Below, one piece after another: positions 11,431 through 25,300 of a stretch of DNA of 64,000 bases. The first letter of the stretch is position 1, and the number at the start of each line of letters is the position of its first letter. Below the pieces are notes generated by a model. It had not been told where the DNA came from. It saw nothing but the letters and a program-made list of their open reading frames with translations, and ran no database searches. A program made the position numbers and the translations under genes. Origin of the DNA: Blepharisma japonicum (taxonomy: Eukaryota > Ciliophora > Heterotrichea > Heterotrichida > Blepharismidae). The stretch lies in assembly GCA_949751835.1 (NCBI GenBank), contig CATKHK010000028.1, positions 62,001 through 126,000 on the forward strand, written 5' to 3'.

Positions 11431-12277
11431 TAATAAGAAAATAGAGATCTTATGTTTTGGATATTGTGTAACAAACTATAATAAAGATCAAAAGTTTATA
11501 ATCATTCGATAGCGCTTAAATTTATCAATTAGAAACTAGTTTCAGTCACTAAAAAATATAAATTAGCATCATCTTATAATTTTATTATTATAATTTCTTT
11601 TATTATTCTATTTTTCTCTAGTCACTTGCTATTATATTTTTTTGTTGTATATAAAATGTTATTCTTCTCCAATGATGACTTTTATTTTTATCATGATAGA
11701 TAATTCCAGGTCAGCGTAATCACTTTTGATCCACCCTTGATTTGATAAAGGGATTGTGTAAATGCGATGAAATAATTGACATGAATTATCATAAAGTGAA
11801 GAAGGAGACATCTATGAATTGTCAGTAAATTCATCCAATGATGATTCAACATTTTCACCTTCAGCCAGAAATTTCATTATAGTTTCTTTAATCATAATAT
11901 AATTTTGATAACCTCTTTTTAATCTTGCAAACATACTCAATTCCATCCTCTTGAATACTTTTTTTAATGTTTTTAATCATTCCAGATCTACTTCTAAATT
12001 ATGAAAAGTCAAAGAATATAATTATCCAAATTCATCTATTCTTATGAAAATATTAATAAAAATCATAGTGCTAGTTTTGCTAAATATAATTCTATTTTAC
12101 TCCACTCTTTGGAATAAAGATTTTAGGGAGATTAAATTGCGTATCAAAACTATATGCATAGGACAAATTGCAGCTATTTTATAAAGAAATAAATGAGCTA
12201 AATTCAGCTAGAGAGAATAAGCTTAAGAAATATTCTTTTGGAATAAATAAATCAATAAAAATGCTTTAATAAATATA
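11431..12277. other. Intergenic, 847 bp, with a possible gene remnant
   Basis: There is no complete gene on either strand. The minus strand carries a short protein-like frame (see 11812-11946); the rest is AT-rich sequence leading to the next plus-strand gene. Confidence 0.5.
11812..11946 (-). pseudogene. Short ORF or decayed gene fragment
   Basis: From the ATG at 11946 the frame runs to TAG at 11812 (44 aa, MELSMFARLKRGYQNYIMIK at the start). The same frame is open upstream to 12021 and reads like a protein (LYSLTFHNLEVDLEWLKTL, with a TGA Trp). A single TAA at 12022-12024 then interrupts it between DEFG and LYSL. A further upstream stretch is also protein-like. This could be the end of a dead gene or a small gene starting at an internal ATG. 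The family is unknown. Confidence 0.35.
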
Positions 12278-15200
12278 ATGGTTAATTGAAAATTGCTATT
12301 TCTCATCATCTCAGCAGTCACTTCAAAAGATTTCGGCACCTTCTATTTGGCAGAAGAAGAGTGGATTGATCTTGATCTCCATGATTACTTCTCTGCTAAT
12401 GAAATTGCATTTTATATTTCCAAAACAAACTCTTCTAGTAATGATATTTCTTTGTATCAAAATTCTAGCATTCAATTAATTTCATATACTCAGCATGAAT
12501 TAATCAATGAAATTGATTATTATAACACAAATTATGATGAAAAATTTCCGATATTTGCGATGGATAATAAATTTTTTGCGGTGTGATATAAAGGAAAAGA
12601 AATCATTTTATACTTGCTATCTGAAAATGATGAGAAACTTGAAAAGATTTGAAAGTTAAATGTCGGGAGCAAAGAATTTAGAGGAGAAATTACACAAATT
12701 AAAGAGATCCCGAATCAAAATCATGTCTATTTAATTATTCTGGTAAGATGCAACATAAATAGTTCGCTGGATATATGAAAAAACGAAATTTATATTCTTG
12801 ATTTAAAGAATTACTATGAAATTCCAATCCCAATTCAGTTTAATTTATGAGATGTAAAATACTTATACAACGCAAAAATTTCATCCCAATCTCACCTTAA
12901 TTATATAGCAATTTATGGAAATTTTCAAAGCGGAAAACAAATAGTTTTTATATACGAGATCCTCATTAAGCCGCAAATAAGCTTGAAATTGATTCAATCA
13001 ATAGACCACTATCCTGAGCATTATAAATTTCAAGAAAATGAGCTTAATATAGCTCAAATACAATTTTTAATTCATCAAATAATTTTACTTGATTCTGTAA
13101 AAGGTGCATTTTACTTTGAATTTAAAACATTTTCATATATATTTGAAAATTGCAAATTTATTGACCTATCAAATTATGGAAAATTGTATAGCTTTTCTTG
13201 GTTAATGAATTATCGCCTCGCTGTTGGAAGTGACAAAGGAATTGCAATCATAAAGTCAAATTCAGCAAAATTTGAGTTAATTTACTGAATAGATATTTTT
13301 GATATAACTGGATATAAATTACCAATTCAATCATTATATGTCTGGGAAAATTTAATTATATTAAAAATGAGAGACATAAATACTGACCTTTTGCTAATTC
13401 TTGAAATAAAAGAAAAATATAAAGCTCAACTGATAAGTACCATTGATTTAAGTCTTCTTATTGGTAATTCATTTAATCCTTCAGGAATGTGAAATTGCAT
13501 TGAAAATATTTCTAGAAATAAATTATATATGCGAGATGATGACGATGGAATTCGACTATTTGCTCTTGAGCCAAAAGATTGGAGTTTAAGAATCTGAGGA
13601 AATCGCTCATTTTATGCTGAAATTGCTGCTAAAACAGGTCATAAAAATAAAAAACATACTAAAAAGTCTCTCAATGTAATTTCAATTCCTCTTGAATCAA
13701 ACGATATTTACACAATAGCAAACAACCAAAAAATAAATTCAGATAGAATCATAAATTTTTTTATTAATGGGGCTGATAATCTCGGTCAAATCTACCCAAA
13801 ATTATTTTTTTCAGGCCCAAATCTCACATATTCAATAACTAGCATAGAGTTTCCAAATGATTTTTCTGTCGAAATTTTTGAAACGAATAAAATTAAAGAT
13901 GTAAGATTTATTGAACTTGAAAAATCCCCATATGTCATAAAACACTGTTTTGGCACAATCGGCATGCTATCAGAAGATGGCTTATTATTTTTTGATGTTT
14001 TTGATGGAGAATACAAATATTTGAATGGTTCGCAAAATATTATTGATATAATGTGAGGAAGGGATTCTTCTACCATTATAACATTAGAAAACCGAGATAA
14101 ATCCCAAAGACTCTCCATTTATGAAGCATCAAAAATTTGAAATAATCAATTCAAATTTATCTCTAAGGTAGACTATGAGGAAAAATGCATATTTTTCAAG
14201 CGCCTTCTTGATTCCTTAAGCCCTGTTGTTACTATTTGTGCTACGAAAGAAAGTATCTTAATTCATCGTATTTTTAACCAAAACTATGCTAAATCGCTAC
14301 CAAAAATTCAACTAAGCACTTATGGAATTAATTCTGTTGTTAGCTTAGATGTAACGATTTTAAAGTCTAGTCCTACTATCATTTTTTCTATTATTGACCA
14401 ATATAAAGGGTTATTGTCAGTTGAATGCGAAACCGATCAAATGCTATGTAAAATTCGTCAAAGCTCTTATTCAATTAGAATATCAAATATACAAAAGATT
14501 GTAATGTCATCTGACTTGGTTTATTTGATTTGTTTAGATGGGAAAATCAGGGTTTTGAATTTAGATCTACAGTATTTAAAAACTTTAAATCCCCATGCCA
14601 AAGGCACAATTGTGAGTTCTTATGCGCTTTTCAATTTTTTAGTGCTACAAATTGATAATCATATAGTAGTGCTAGATGGGTCAAGGTCATCACATGATTC
14701 TCTTGTTTATTATTTTGATATTGATTTCCAATGCCAAATTATTCTCAGCGATACTTTTAACCATTTTGAAGGCCCTTTTATTTTTCTCGGGACAATTTGT
14801 AAAAAGAATAGAATAGGTATATATGAATTTCAATATGATTATTTTTCAACTGATTATAAGGATTATCCATTTACTTTAAATATAGATGTTTATTTAAAAA
14901 ATGATACAATAATCGAAGAAAATGAATTTACAGGAAAAATTAGTTTGGCAGCTCAAAATTGATATGATAAATCAGTGATTGATATCAATTATAAAATTAG
15001 TCTGGTTGATAATAATATATTTGTAAACTATGAAAACATCCCTAACGAAATTGAGATCGAATACGACCAAGTAAAACTTATCAGTCTAAAAGGAGCATTT
15101 TTCGGAAATGGTATTAGAGTTTCTGTAAATTTAAACAATATAGCTGATGAGCATGAATGTTATGATATATTTCCATTTAAACTTCAACAAACATACATGG

Positions 15201-16618
15201 AGTCTTTTGCTTTTACTTATAATAATGCACAATTCTACGACCACACTCCTGCTGAAGAAATTAACAAATATATTCTTGCAACTTCCAAAAATTTGATCAT
15301 TTTAGATTCCAAAGATAATTATAAAGTCGACTTAATGATGTCACTAAATGCCATAATAAATCTTGAATTAATTGGATGCACTTCATTTTCAGTTATAGGT
15401 AAAAAAAATAATTCAATTTTGGTTGCATCAATTTGCACATATTATATTCCTATGGAAGATTATTGACATGAACAAAAAATAATTTTAGACTCCATAATAT
15501 CCAAAATATTAATTGTATTCGAATATAATTCTCAAGAGAAAAATATATTAAAGCGTGCTTCTATAAATATTCAAGATGCAAATTATATAATAAAAACTGT
15601 CAAAACAAGCGATTTTAGGTATGACTTATTTTTGTTAATAAAAACTTCAGAGTTTTCTTTGCCTGGTAATTCTATATATTGATATAAAGGAATATGAAAT
15701 AATGAAAAGCTGAACATAGAATTTGAAAAAGAAATTAACTTCTCTCTTCTTGGAATAAATGAATTCTTCGCAAAATCAATAGATATTGCTATTACTGAAG
15801 CAAACATAATAGTATTGTATATAGTTGATATTGATTTTGGCTTAAGAGTCATACTAATAGAAGAAAATAGTGAAATCAGTCTTGTTGAAAGCATTCCTCA
15901 CCCTGGCTCAAATACTTTTTCTTCGCTTTGCCATAGCCAAGATAAACTATTTGTTACAACTTTTAACGGATTTTTATTCAAATATACAATATTAAATAAT
16001 TCAAATTTAATACTTGATAAAGCTGCCTATGCGTATCCAATTAATAGCTATGATGAAAATTTCTCTCATACACTCACATGCATGAAAGATGGTGCTAAAT
16101 ATGTTTTCAGTGTACATATGAATAACTCAGGCACTTATCTTAGGATATGAAATGACATGAAATGAACTGATATAAAAATTAATATACTAATAGAACAATC
16201 TCATTTATTTCGGATTATGACAATAGGCGATAGTCAAATTTCACTTATAGGTGATAATCTTTTTTCTTTTAAAATTTGAACTTTAATTGATCCTTATATT
16301 GAAATTAGTGCTCTCTCAAAAGAAAATTATTCGAAATTGAGGAAAATTTGAGGTGCAGATGAAATTAAGCTTGAAATAAGGGCTTATAATAGCTTTAAAA
16401 AGACCAACTCTAAGGTAATTGATATTAAATGAATAGATAAAAAACAACCACATCATCATTACTGATACATATGGCTGGCATTCGGATTCGCAGCAGCGAT
16501 TTTTATTTTAGTTGTTGTTATTCTTATTATGGTGTATTATAAGAAAAAGAAAACAAGCATACAAAAGGAATTTAATGATGAAGGCTTACTATTAAAAGAA
16601 ATTAAACCTAGGGATTAA
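12278..16618 (+). CDS. Giant single-pass membrane protein, paralog A
   Basis: The protein has 1446 aa, ATG to TAA; the frame is uninterrupted once about 20 TGA codons are read as Trp. A signal peptide (LLFLIISAV, residues 6-14) leads into a large, probably extracellular region. A single TM helix near the C-terminus (FAAAIFILVVVILIMVYY) is followed by KKKK and a 25-residue acidic/basic tail. The ectodomain has recurring beta-strand blocks: cadherin-like starts such as LDLHDYFSANEIAFYIS and FSGPNLTYSI, and propeller-like VYLICLDGKIRVLNLDL. This suggests Ig/cadherin-like modules alternating with beta-propeller blades. Function is unknown; surface adhesion or recognition is a guess. It is the intact neighbour of a decayed copy and is related to the gene at 22375. 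Confidence 0.85.
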
Positions 16619-16921
16619 ACTATTTATATTAAATAGAGATATTATAAATTTATTAAATCCTTAGAAAGAAAGTTAGCAATTTGAGGCTGTTTGGGAAAAA
16701 ATTCTGATTTTAAAATATTAAATTATCATATTTCTAGAATTGATATTGCGATTTATTGAATGAATTTCAATTAAAAAAATTTAATTTATTAAAATAAGAG
16801 TAATGTGGACGTTTAAGCCTCTAATTAAATATCAAATACTCTTATTGAAATAAAAAATTATTTATTATTGTTTAACTTTATCAAGATCATAGACTAAAAT
16901 AAATCTATTAATAACTTTTAA
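16619..16921. other. Intergenic, 303 bp
   Basis: AT-rich spacer between two paralogous same-strand genes. Nothing further seen. Confidence 0.5.
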
Positions 16922-19900
16922 ATGGCAAATTGGCTTTTGCTGCTTCTTTTATTCTCCATTTGTATTGCAAACGAATTTGGCACATTTTATTTGACAGAAG
17001 AAGAGTGAATTGATCTTGATCTCCATGACTATTTTACCTCTAATGAAATTAGCTTTTATATTTCTAATACTAATTCAACTGGTAATGATATTTCTTTAAG
17101 TCAGAATTCAAGTATTCAATTAACTTTCCATGTACAAAATGAGATATCTGATGAATTTAAAATTAATAGCAACAATAATGATGAAGTATTCCCAATATTT
17201 TCATTGCCTAATAATTTTCTCCTCATTTGATACAAAGGGAAAGAAATTATTTTATATTTACTATCTGAAAGCTGAGATATGATTAAAATACTATGGAGAT
17301 TAGAAATTAGTGAAAAGGATTGTGAAGGAGAGATTACACAAATTAAGCAAATACCAACTGGCAATATTGGCTATATAATAATTTTATTAAGATGCCAGCA
17401 GAATAAGGCATGAAATATATGAAAATATGAAGTTTATATTATGAACTTATCCAATTACCTAGAGCCTGCAAGTCCAATAAAATTCAATTTATGAGACGTA
17501 AAATATTTGAGTGAAGCAAAAATTTCTTCACAAATTTCTTTAAATCATATTGCTATTTTTGGGAGATTTTACAGTAAAAAGCAAGTTATTTTTATTTATG
17601 AGATTGATTTTCAGCCTCAAATTCATTTAAAATTAATCCAATCAATTAATCATTATAATAACTTTGGTGAAAATCAAGAAAATGAGCTTAATGTAGTTCA
17701 AATCCTATTTTTAAGTTATCATATGCTTTTACTGGATTCCAAAAAAGGCATTTTTACTTATAATTTTCAAAAATATAAAAATTTTGAGAATAAAGAATAC
17801 ATTGATTTATCAAAATATGGAATCTCTTATAGTTGATCATTGCAATTTGGTAATTATAAAAATAAATTAGCAGTTGGAACTGATAAAGGAATTGTAATAT
17901 TAGATTCAGGGGTCAAGAATTTTGAAATAACTCATTGAATAGATATATTTGATACTACTGGGTATCAGCTACCTGTAAAATCAATATATCTTGAAAACAA
18001 ATTTTTGATTTTGAAGTTGATCAACAATCTTATGCTATTTTTTGTATTTAAAAGTAAATATTACAAATATCAATTTATAAGTATCATTGATATAAGTTTT
18101 CTAGTTGGTATTAATTTTAATCCAGCAGGATTGTGGATTTGAATAAAAGATGATTCTGGCGAAATGTATTATTTACGAGATGATTATGATGGAATTCGAT
18201 TATATGCTTTGCATCCAAGAGACTGAAGCCTAAGAATTTGAGGCACCCATTCATTTTATGCTGAAATTGCTGGTAAAACTGACCACAAAAATCAAAAGAA
18301 TACGAAACAATCTCTTAATGTGATTTCAATTCCTCTTGACTCAAATGAAATTTTAAAATTAGAAAATTACCAAAAATTAAATTCAGATATAAGAATGGAT
18401 AATCTTTTGGAACAATTTATTCATGGAAAATATATATACCCAAACACATATTTTTCTGGTCCAAATCTTACATTTTCAATAGACTATATTGATTTCCCAA
18501 AAAATGTATCAGTAGAGGTTTCTGAATTTTATAATACCCAAATTTCAAGCTATGTAGATATAAACAAGCCCCTATATATTTTAAAGCAATGCAATCAGAA
18601 TATTGGCATAGTAACAGAAGAAGGGTTCTTGTTTCTTAATAATATTGATGGAAAATACAAATCTTTTAAAATCTCACCTTTTATAATTGATTTTAGCTGA
18701 GGATGAAGCTCGTCGTCATTTATAATTCTAGAATATGCTAATAACACTCAATGGTTATCGATCTATAAAGTTATTGGTGATGAAAATACCCCATTACAAT
18801 TTATCAATAAAATAGAATTTGAGCATGAATGTATTTTTTTCAAGCGAATTCTTGATGATTATTCTTCAGTAGCCATTATTTGTGCGTCAAATGAACTTAT
18901 ATCTATTTACTTTATATATAATGATGGTTATATTATTATAGAATTCCAAAAATTGCAATTGAATACTTATGGGATTCATGCTATAATGGACATGGATGCA
19001 ACTCTTTTAAAATCATATATGCCAAATGATAACAAATTATTTCTTTATATTATTGATATGCATGAAGGATTAGTATCAATAGAATGCCTTCAGAACATAT
19101 TTCCTTGCAAGATATATAAAAGTTTGCAAATAGCGAGATCAAACATTCAAAAATTTCATGCAACGTCAGATTTTGTTTATTTAATATATTTAGATGGAAA
19201 AATTAGAGTCTTTGATATATATCTTCAATTTATAAAATCAATGAGTCCGCGTACAAAAGGAAGACTAATTAACTCATATGCGCTATTTAATATTTTAGTC
19301 ATGCAAATTGATAGCCATGTATTTATTTTTGATGCTCAATTATCCTCACACAATTCTCTTTATCGTGCTTTTGATATTTATGAGCATTGTCAACTTATAA
19401 TAAGTGAAGAGCATGACACCGCCGCTTATTTTGTGCCTTTAATTACGTTTAGATGCAAAGATAATGAAAGCAGTAGTAGATTGTTATTTTATAAGTTTTT
19501 GTGCAAGGGAGATGTAGGGATGTATATGTGCCCCTATTTTTTCAGTCTAGACATTAGTCTTAAAAATGATACTATAGTAGAAGAAAATGAATTTTCAGGA
19601 AAAATTACTTTGATTGCTAAAAATTTATATGATAAGTCAATAATTGATATCAATTATAAAATTAGATTGACCGATAATAGTATAAGAGTAAACTACGAAA
19701 CTATTCCTAAAGAAATTGAGATAGAACAGAATAAATTAAGTTATCAGTCTAAAAGGTGCATTTGATGGATATGATATTAGAACTTCTGTAGTATTAAACA
19801 ATATGATAGATGAGAAAGAGCGACAAGATATATCGCCATTTAAGCTTCAACAAATATGCACAGAGTTTTTTCATTATTCTTATAATAATGCACGGTTTTA

Positions 19901-20798
19901 TGGACACACTCCTATTGAAGAGATAAATAAATATCTTCTTGCAACTAGCACAGAAATTATTATTTTAGACACTAGAGAAAACTTCAAAATTGACACAATC
20001 ATACCATTAAAAAGTTTATTAAATCACGAATTAATTGAATGTACTTCGTTTACTATTATAGGCACAACAAATCTCTCCACTTTAATTGCTGCAATTTGTA
20101 AATATCAATTTCATATGGCGAGGCGAGCTAAAGTCGCATCTTTCCTCATGAAGCTGATGATGATCTGTGGAGAGTTGGGGTTCTCAGAAAGGAATATGGA
20201 GTTCGGGATGTGTATCTGGCTAGGTTTTTCCTGGTTAAATGAAGCGTAATGTCGAGGTAGTCTACCGAATACTTTATTCTAGATCAGAGTTTTTTGTGAT
20301 GACATAAAAAGAGAAGTCATTTTAAGGATTTGAAATGATATGAAGCCTTCTGACATTATAATTGATTGATTTGGATATCAGGGTTGTAACTATGATATAA
20401 AGACAATTGGCAATAATCAAATTTCGTTTTCAAATAACAGTTTCTTTCTCCAAATTTTAGCATTAATTGAAACTCATCTCGAGATTAGCGCTCTTACAAA
20501 TGAAAATTATTTAAGGTTAAAACAAATATGAAAAGACAATGGAATTAAACTTGGAATATACGCTTATAATAATTTTAAAAAAACTGATCCCGTAATGATT
20601 AATGTCGAATGAGAAGACGAAGAAAAAAAAAGGCTTTCTGATCCAAAAATATGGCTAATTATTGGATTTTCTTGTTTAGCTGTCATTGTGATAATTACCA
20701 TAACTATCGTTATTTATTGTAAGAAAAAGAAAATAGATAGGAAAAAAGAATATAATGAAGAAGGTTTAGTATTAGAAGAGTTTAAAGCTCGACTTTAA
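16922..20798 (+). pseudogene. Giant membrane protein paralog B, decayed in its 3' half
   Basis: From the ATG at 16922 (signal peptide WLLLLLLFSICIA) the frame follows paralog A block by block for about 940 residues, again with many TGA Trp codons. Near 19738 the frame shifts by one base; a ribosome would stop at TAG 19778, giving a 952-aa protein without the membrane anchor. In the shifted frame the homology continues (PFKLQQICTEFF, ATSTEIIILDT) to about 20113. An unrelated segment then replaces what is about 700 bp in paralog A. Homology returns at about 20312 (LRIWNDM) and runs through the TM helix and KKKK tail to TAA 20796. A truncated secreted product remains possible. Confidence 0.85.
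20114..20311. other. Unrelated, GC-richer segment inside decayed paralog B
   Basis: About 198 bp with no counterpart in paralogs A or D. The first 150 bp are visibly richer in G and C than the surroundings (for example GGCGAGGCGAGC). It carries TAA and TAG in the gene's frame. On the minus strand one frame is open through the GC-rich part (KPSQIHIPNSIFLSEN region), so it may be a piece of another gene or a mobile element. No terminal repeats or target-site duplication could be recognised. Confidence 0.6.
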
Positions 20799-20979
20799 GC
20801 TATTAATATAAATTTAAATAATCATGTTGAAGATTTGCGCAACTGGGATTTAAATTTAAGTTACCTGATCCTTTATGCAATCCTATCGAAGGAGTGTATA
20901 TTGTAATAAATCTACTCATTTTTATATAAAAAGCAAGATTAGATTTTCACTAGTATAATTTTTTGCCTAAGAAGAAAGA

Positions 20980-21987
20980 ATGAACTTTGTGACTATTTTA
21001 TTTATTTTAATTGTTTTCCACAATTTTACTCAAATCAAAAATAATAATCCATGGAATAGTATTTTCATGAAATCGTTAACAAATAATTCAATGGAAGAAT
21101 TCTTAAGCGACATCGGCGAACAAAATCGTGAAGATAGAATTTTTATAATTAATAAAGAAAGCATCCCAAGAATCGCCTATGAAAATAAAAATTTACCCAG
21201 AGATTTTGAAGAAAACAATGAATATAAATACTTTGTGCATCGATGGAATTCCAAAAAGCAGATAAAAATAAATCTCTCTGATTTGTCTAAAACAGAATAT
21301 GAACTCCCTATAAAGCATTCAAATTGGCCTTATATAGCTATGCACGAAATTCCAAATAAAGGCTTTTTCTGCTTTGAAAACAGAAAAGGTGGTTGCGTTT
21401 TCTTAATTCATCAAGATAATTCAATTGAGAAACTTTCTAACAGGCATCATCTGTCTGAAGGCTCGAGTGCAATTTATCATAAAGATTTTATTTATTTATT
21501 TGGTGGGATTAATAAAAGCAATCAAACTCTGATTTCTGAAAGATATAATTTCTTGGAAAACAGATGAGAAATAATAAGCTCTCCATTAGCTTTTCCATTT
21601 AATATATCAGGATTGGGATATAATCAAAAAATTATTTTTCATGAACAGAATAATAGTTTATTAAAATTTTATGATATAACAACAGATTCATATAACGAAA
21701 TATATTTGCCTCTAAGCTACGGAGAATATAAAGAATTATTTAGTATTTCATTATCTGTATTTTTATTTGATGATAGATCTAATTTATTGGAAACAAATAT
21801 AGAAGGCTTGTATGATGGAAGATGGAAATGGGTTGGAAATGTTAGTCCTTGCACTAACCTTATAGGCAGTCCTGTGTATGCAGATAATTCTATTTATTTT
21901 TTATTTTTATCACCTACTCTTAGCCTCTATAAATTTGATTTTTCGACCAAAAATGCAGTTAAAGTTAAAGATTATCAATTTAATTAA
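20980..21987 (+). CDS. Secreted kelch-like beta-propeller protein
   Basis: The protein has 335 aa, ATG to TAA, one TGA Trp at 21565. A hydrophobic N-terminus (FVTILFILIVFHNF) looks like a signal peptide. Kelch-type blades are suggested by FIYLFGGINKSNQTLISERY followed by a Trp in ENRWEIIS, and by later beta-rich repeats (YADNSIYFLFLSPTLSLYKF). No TM helix or anchor is seen at the C-terminus. It lies between two giant membrane-protein loci and could work outside the cell with them, but only position suggests this. Confidence 0.65.
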
Positions 21988-22374
21988 TAATAAATAAAAT
22001 AATTATAAAACTAAATAATGGGGTAATGAATATTATTCCTAAAAAATAGAGGATATGCTTATATTTTCTTGCAATTTTATCCAAAATGTAATTATAAAAA
22101 TAACTTATTCGAATTACTTTATAAATATTATTGCAGTTTTAGCTGAAATAGCAAATTAAATATCCATCTTTAAATCAAAGCAATCTTTGGTGGCTCAGAA
22201 AGAAAAAGGGCATTAATAGGAGTTATTACTTAGCGATATCTGAGCACAAAACTGCTCTTGTAGGGTTAGGGCTGAAATAGCACAGTCTCCGTTAGAAATA
22301 ATCTTAATCTTAATTTTAATTATGATATATATGTAATAATTTTCATGCCATTATAGATAATAAAAATAATAATT
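21988..22374. other. Intergenic, 387 bp, with a short GC-richer patch
   Basis: Mostly AT-rich. The stretch 22187-22300 is richer in G/C and has a small hairpin (GAGCA at 22242, TGCTC at 22253) followed by GGGTTAGGG. It could be a small RNA or a gene remnant; nothing identifies it. Confidence 0.35.
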
Positions 22375-25300
22375 ATGTGATTTTTTATCTTTATAGCGGC
22401 TTTAATTGCTTCCGAAGAAGTTTTGAAAGAGTTCGGAACTATTTACTTAACCGTTAATGAATCAAAGACACTAAAGCTTCATGATTATTATTCTTACAAT
22501 GAAATAGACTTCTATATATCAAACACAAACATGACTGAAAATGATATAAAGTTGAATCACAACACATCTTTAAACCTAGTTTCACACATTCCATCGAAAG
22601 TTGCAAGAAGTTCTCAGTGTGGCACTAAAACGAGCAAAAAATTTGCTTTTATTGACTTAATTGAGGGTATTTTTTTGGTTCGATATATGAATAATGAAAT
22701 TTTTGGATACTTTCTAGACAAAAACACAGAAAAATTAGAAGAGCTTTGAAAAATAAAAATAAAACAAAACACAATTTATCACGTAGCTATATTACATCAA
22801 CTTTCTTATTATTACTTGATTTTAGCAACAAAAATTACTCCACATGAAAATGAAATTTATGCTATAAAGATTGAAGAAATTAGAAAGCCTGGAATCCCTA
22901 TCAAATTAGAACTTTGGGATATCAAATATTTAGATGATTTAAAAATATCAACCCCAAGTTCCACAAAATATGTTTTTGCTATATTTGGGAGATTTAAAAG
23001 TGGAAGGCAAACAGTATTTTTTTATAATTTTTTATCACCAAAATCTATTTATTTGGTTTATTCACTCAGCAACTATATAGGCTCAGGGGATTATGAAAAT
23101 GCTGACCTTAATATAATTGAAATTATTTTTACTCATTCTAAACTGCTATTATTAGACTCAAAATTGGGATTATTTACATATGATTTTATTCTGCATTGTT
23201 TGAATATTCAATATAAAAATTTCATTGATTTAAGGAAATATGGAACCTCTCATAGCATGCAGCAAACTGAAAACAATCAATATTCTGTGCCATTAACTGT
23301 TTCTACAGATACTGGAATTGTCTTTATTTTGCTGCTTACCTCTAGTTTTGAATTTCATTGGATTAATTCATATGATGCGTTTGGCTTTATGGCGTCGATT
23401 CAGCATGTTATAACTAAACCTCATTGAATTTTTTCTCAAGCAGAAATAAATAAACCACACGATATGACCTATAATTGAAAAATAGATAAGGTAAACTCTA
23501 TTTAGGATAGCAATTTGTGTGAAATCAATAATTCCTATTATTTAATGGTTTATGAAGTTTCTGAAATATGAAACAAGCATTCATACCAAAATATAGCGAA
23601 TTTCAATTTGAATAATATTGTTGGAGATAATTTTGATCCTAATAGTGAATGAATGATTGCTATGTTTGAAGGCAGAAAATTTTATATAAGAAATGACTAT
23701 GATGGAGTTAAGCTATTTTTGCTTGAAGCTGAGGATTGAAGTATAGAAATGTGGGGAAATCACTCATATTATGTTGAAATTGTTGGAAAATCTAATCACA
23801 AAGCCAAAAAAGGAGTTAAAAAATCGCTTAATGTTATATCACTGCCTATAGGCTCTTATGAAATTTATAAGAATACAAATAATAAAAGCTCATCGTTGAT
23901 GGAAATATACATGGATTATGAATATCATGACGAAATCCAGCTTAGTTCAATATTTTCTGGGCCCAATCTCATTTATTCTATAGAAAATATTAATATGCCA
24001 GACCATTTCTGCACCAATTTTTCTATTTCAGACAGAGAAAATTTAACTAATGAATTTATTTTACCATTAAATGTAGAAATAATCCGGTTTGATTTTGATG
24101 ATAAATTCATTGCTTATAGTATCAAAAATGAAATTATCCTTTATGATTTGGATAATAAGAATCTAATTACAGTATTATCAAACCATTCAAATATATATAA
24201 TTTTTTGCTTATTACTCGTCCTATAATCATTGTATTTGAAACTGAAAATTCAGAAAATATAATATCTCTATGTTCAATCTCTCCAGAGGATAAAGAAAAA
24301 AATTTGTGCAGTAAAAATTATTCAAAGATTAAATGCGACTTTATTAATTATTTGTTTTTTGGAGCTATCCATATTATATGCGCAGACCATGAATCAATAT
24401 ATATTTATAGCTTTGTTTATGAATTATTATATGAAGAGATAATTATAAATAAGGATCTATTAAATCTTCCAGAAAATTTATATATTTTTGATTTGGAATG
24501 ATTACTGTATGACTATATATTTCCGTTTAAATTGTATTGTTATATAATTTGCAACTATGGAGTTATTCTTGTTGAATTAGATGTACCTATATTTAATATT
24601 AATTATAAAATTATTATAGATTTTTCAAAAAAAATTGAAGCAATAACAGTATCCTTGGATTATGTTGCTATCGCTTTTTCTGATAACACAATAGGCATTT
24701 ATGATAGGCTGCTTCAACATATAAAAACATTAGGACCTCATTTTTATGGAAATGTTAAATACATTTATTCGTCTCGAAATATATTATGTCTTCAGGTTGA
24801 TAATAAAATAGCCATATATGATTGAAATAAAGCAATCCATGACTCTTTGCAGCACAGTTTTATAATAAAAGATACATGCAAATTAATAATTAATGGCTTA
24901 AGATCATTTCAATCTCTATATATCCCTATTATTTGCCAATTTTCTGATAAAAATGTAATGGAATTGTATCAGCTTGAATGTAAAATCTGGGATAAACCAA
25001 ATTATGATTGCTCTCCTCATGCTTCCATAGGTATAAAAATAACTCAAAATCCATATATTGAAAATAAATTACAAGAAGGATCAATTTCAATTTATGCAAA
25101 AAATAAATATTATCAATTAAAATCTGAAATAAAATTTATTTTTCATACAAACCTTGGCACAATCTGAATCGATAATAGAAAAATCCAGAAAGAATTGGAA
25201 ATTCCATACAATAAAAGAGAAAAAATTGATTTAAGTGATTTTTTTCATGGAAATGATACCCAAGCTTCAATGTTGATTAATAACAAAACCTATGAAAATA

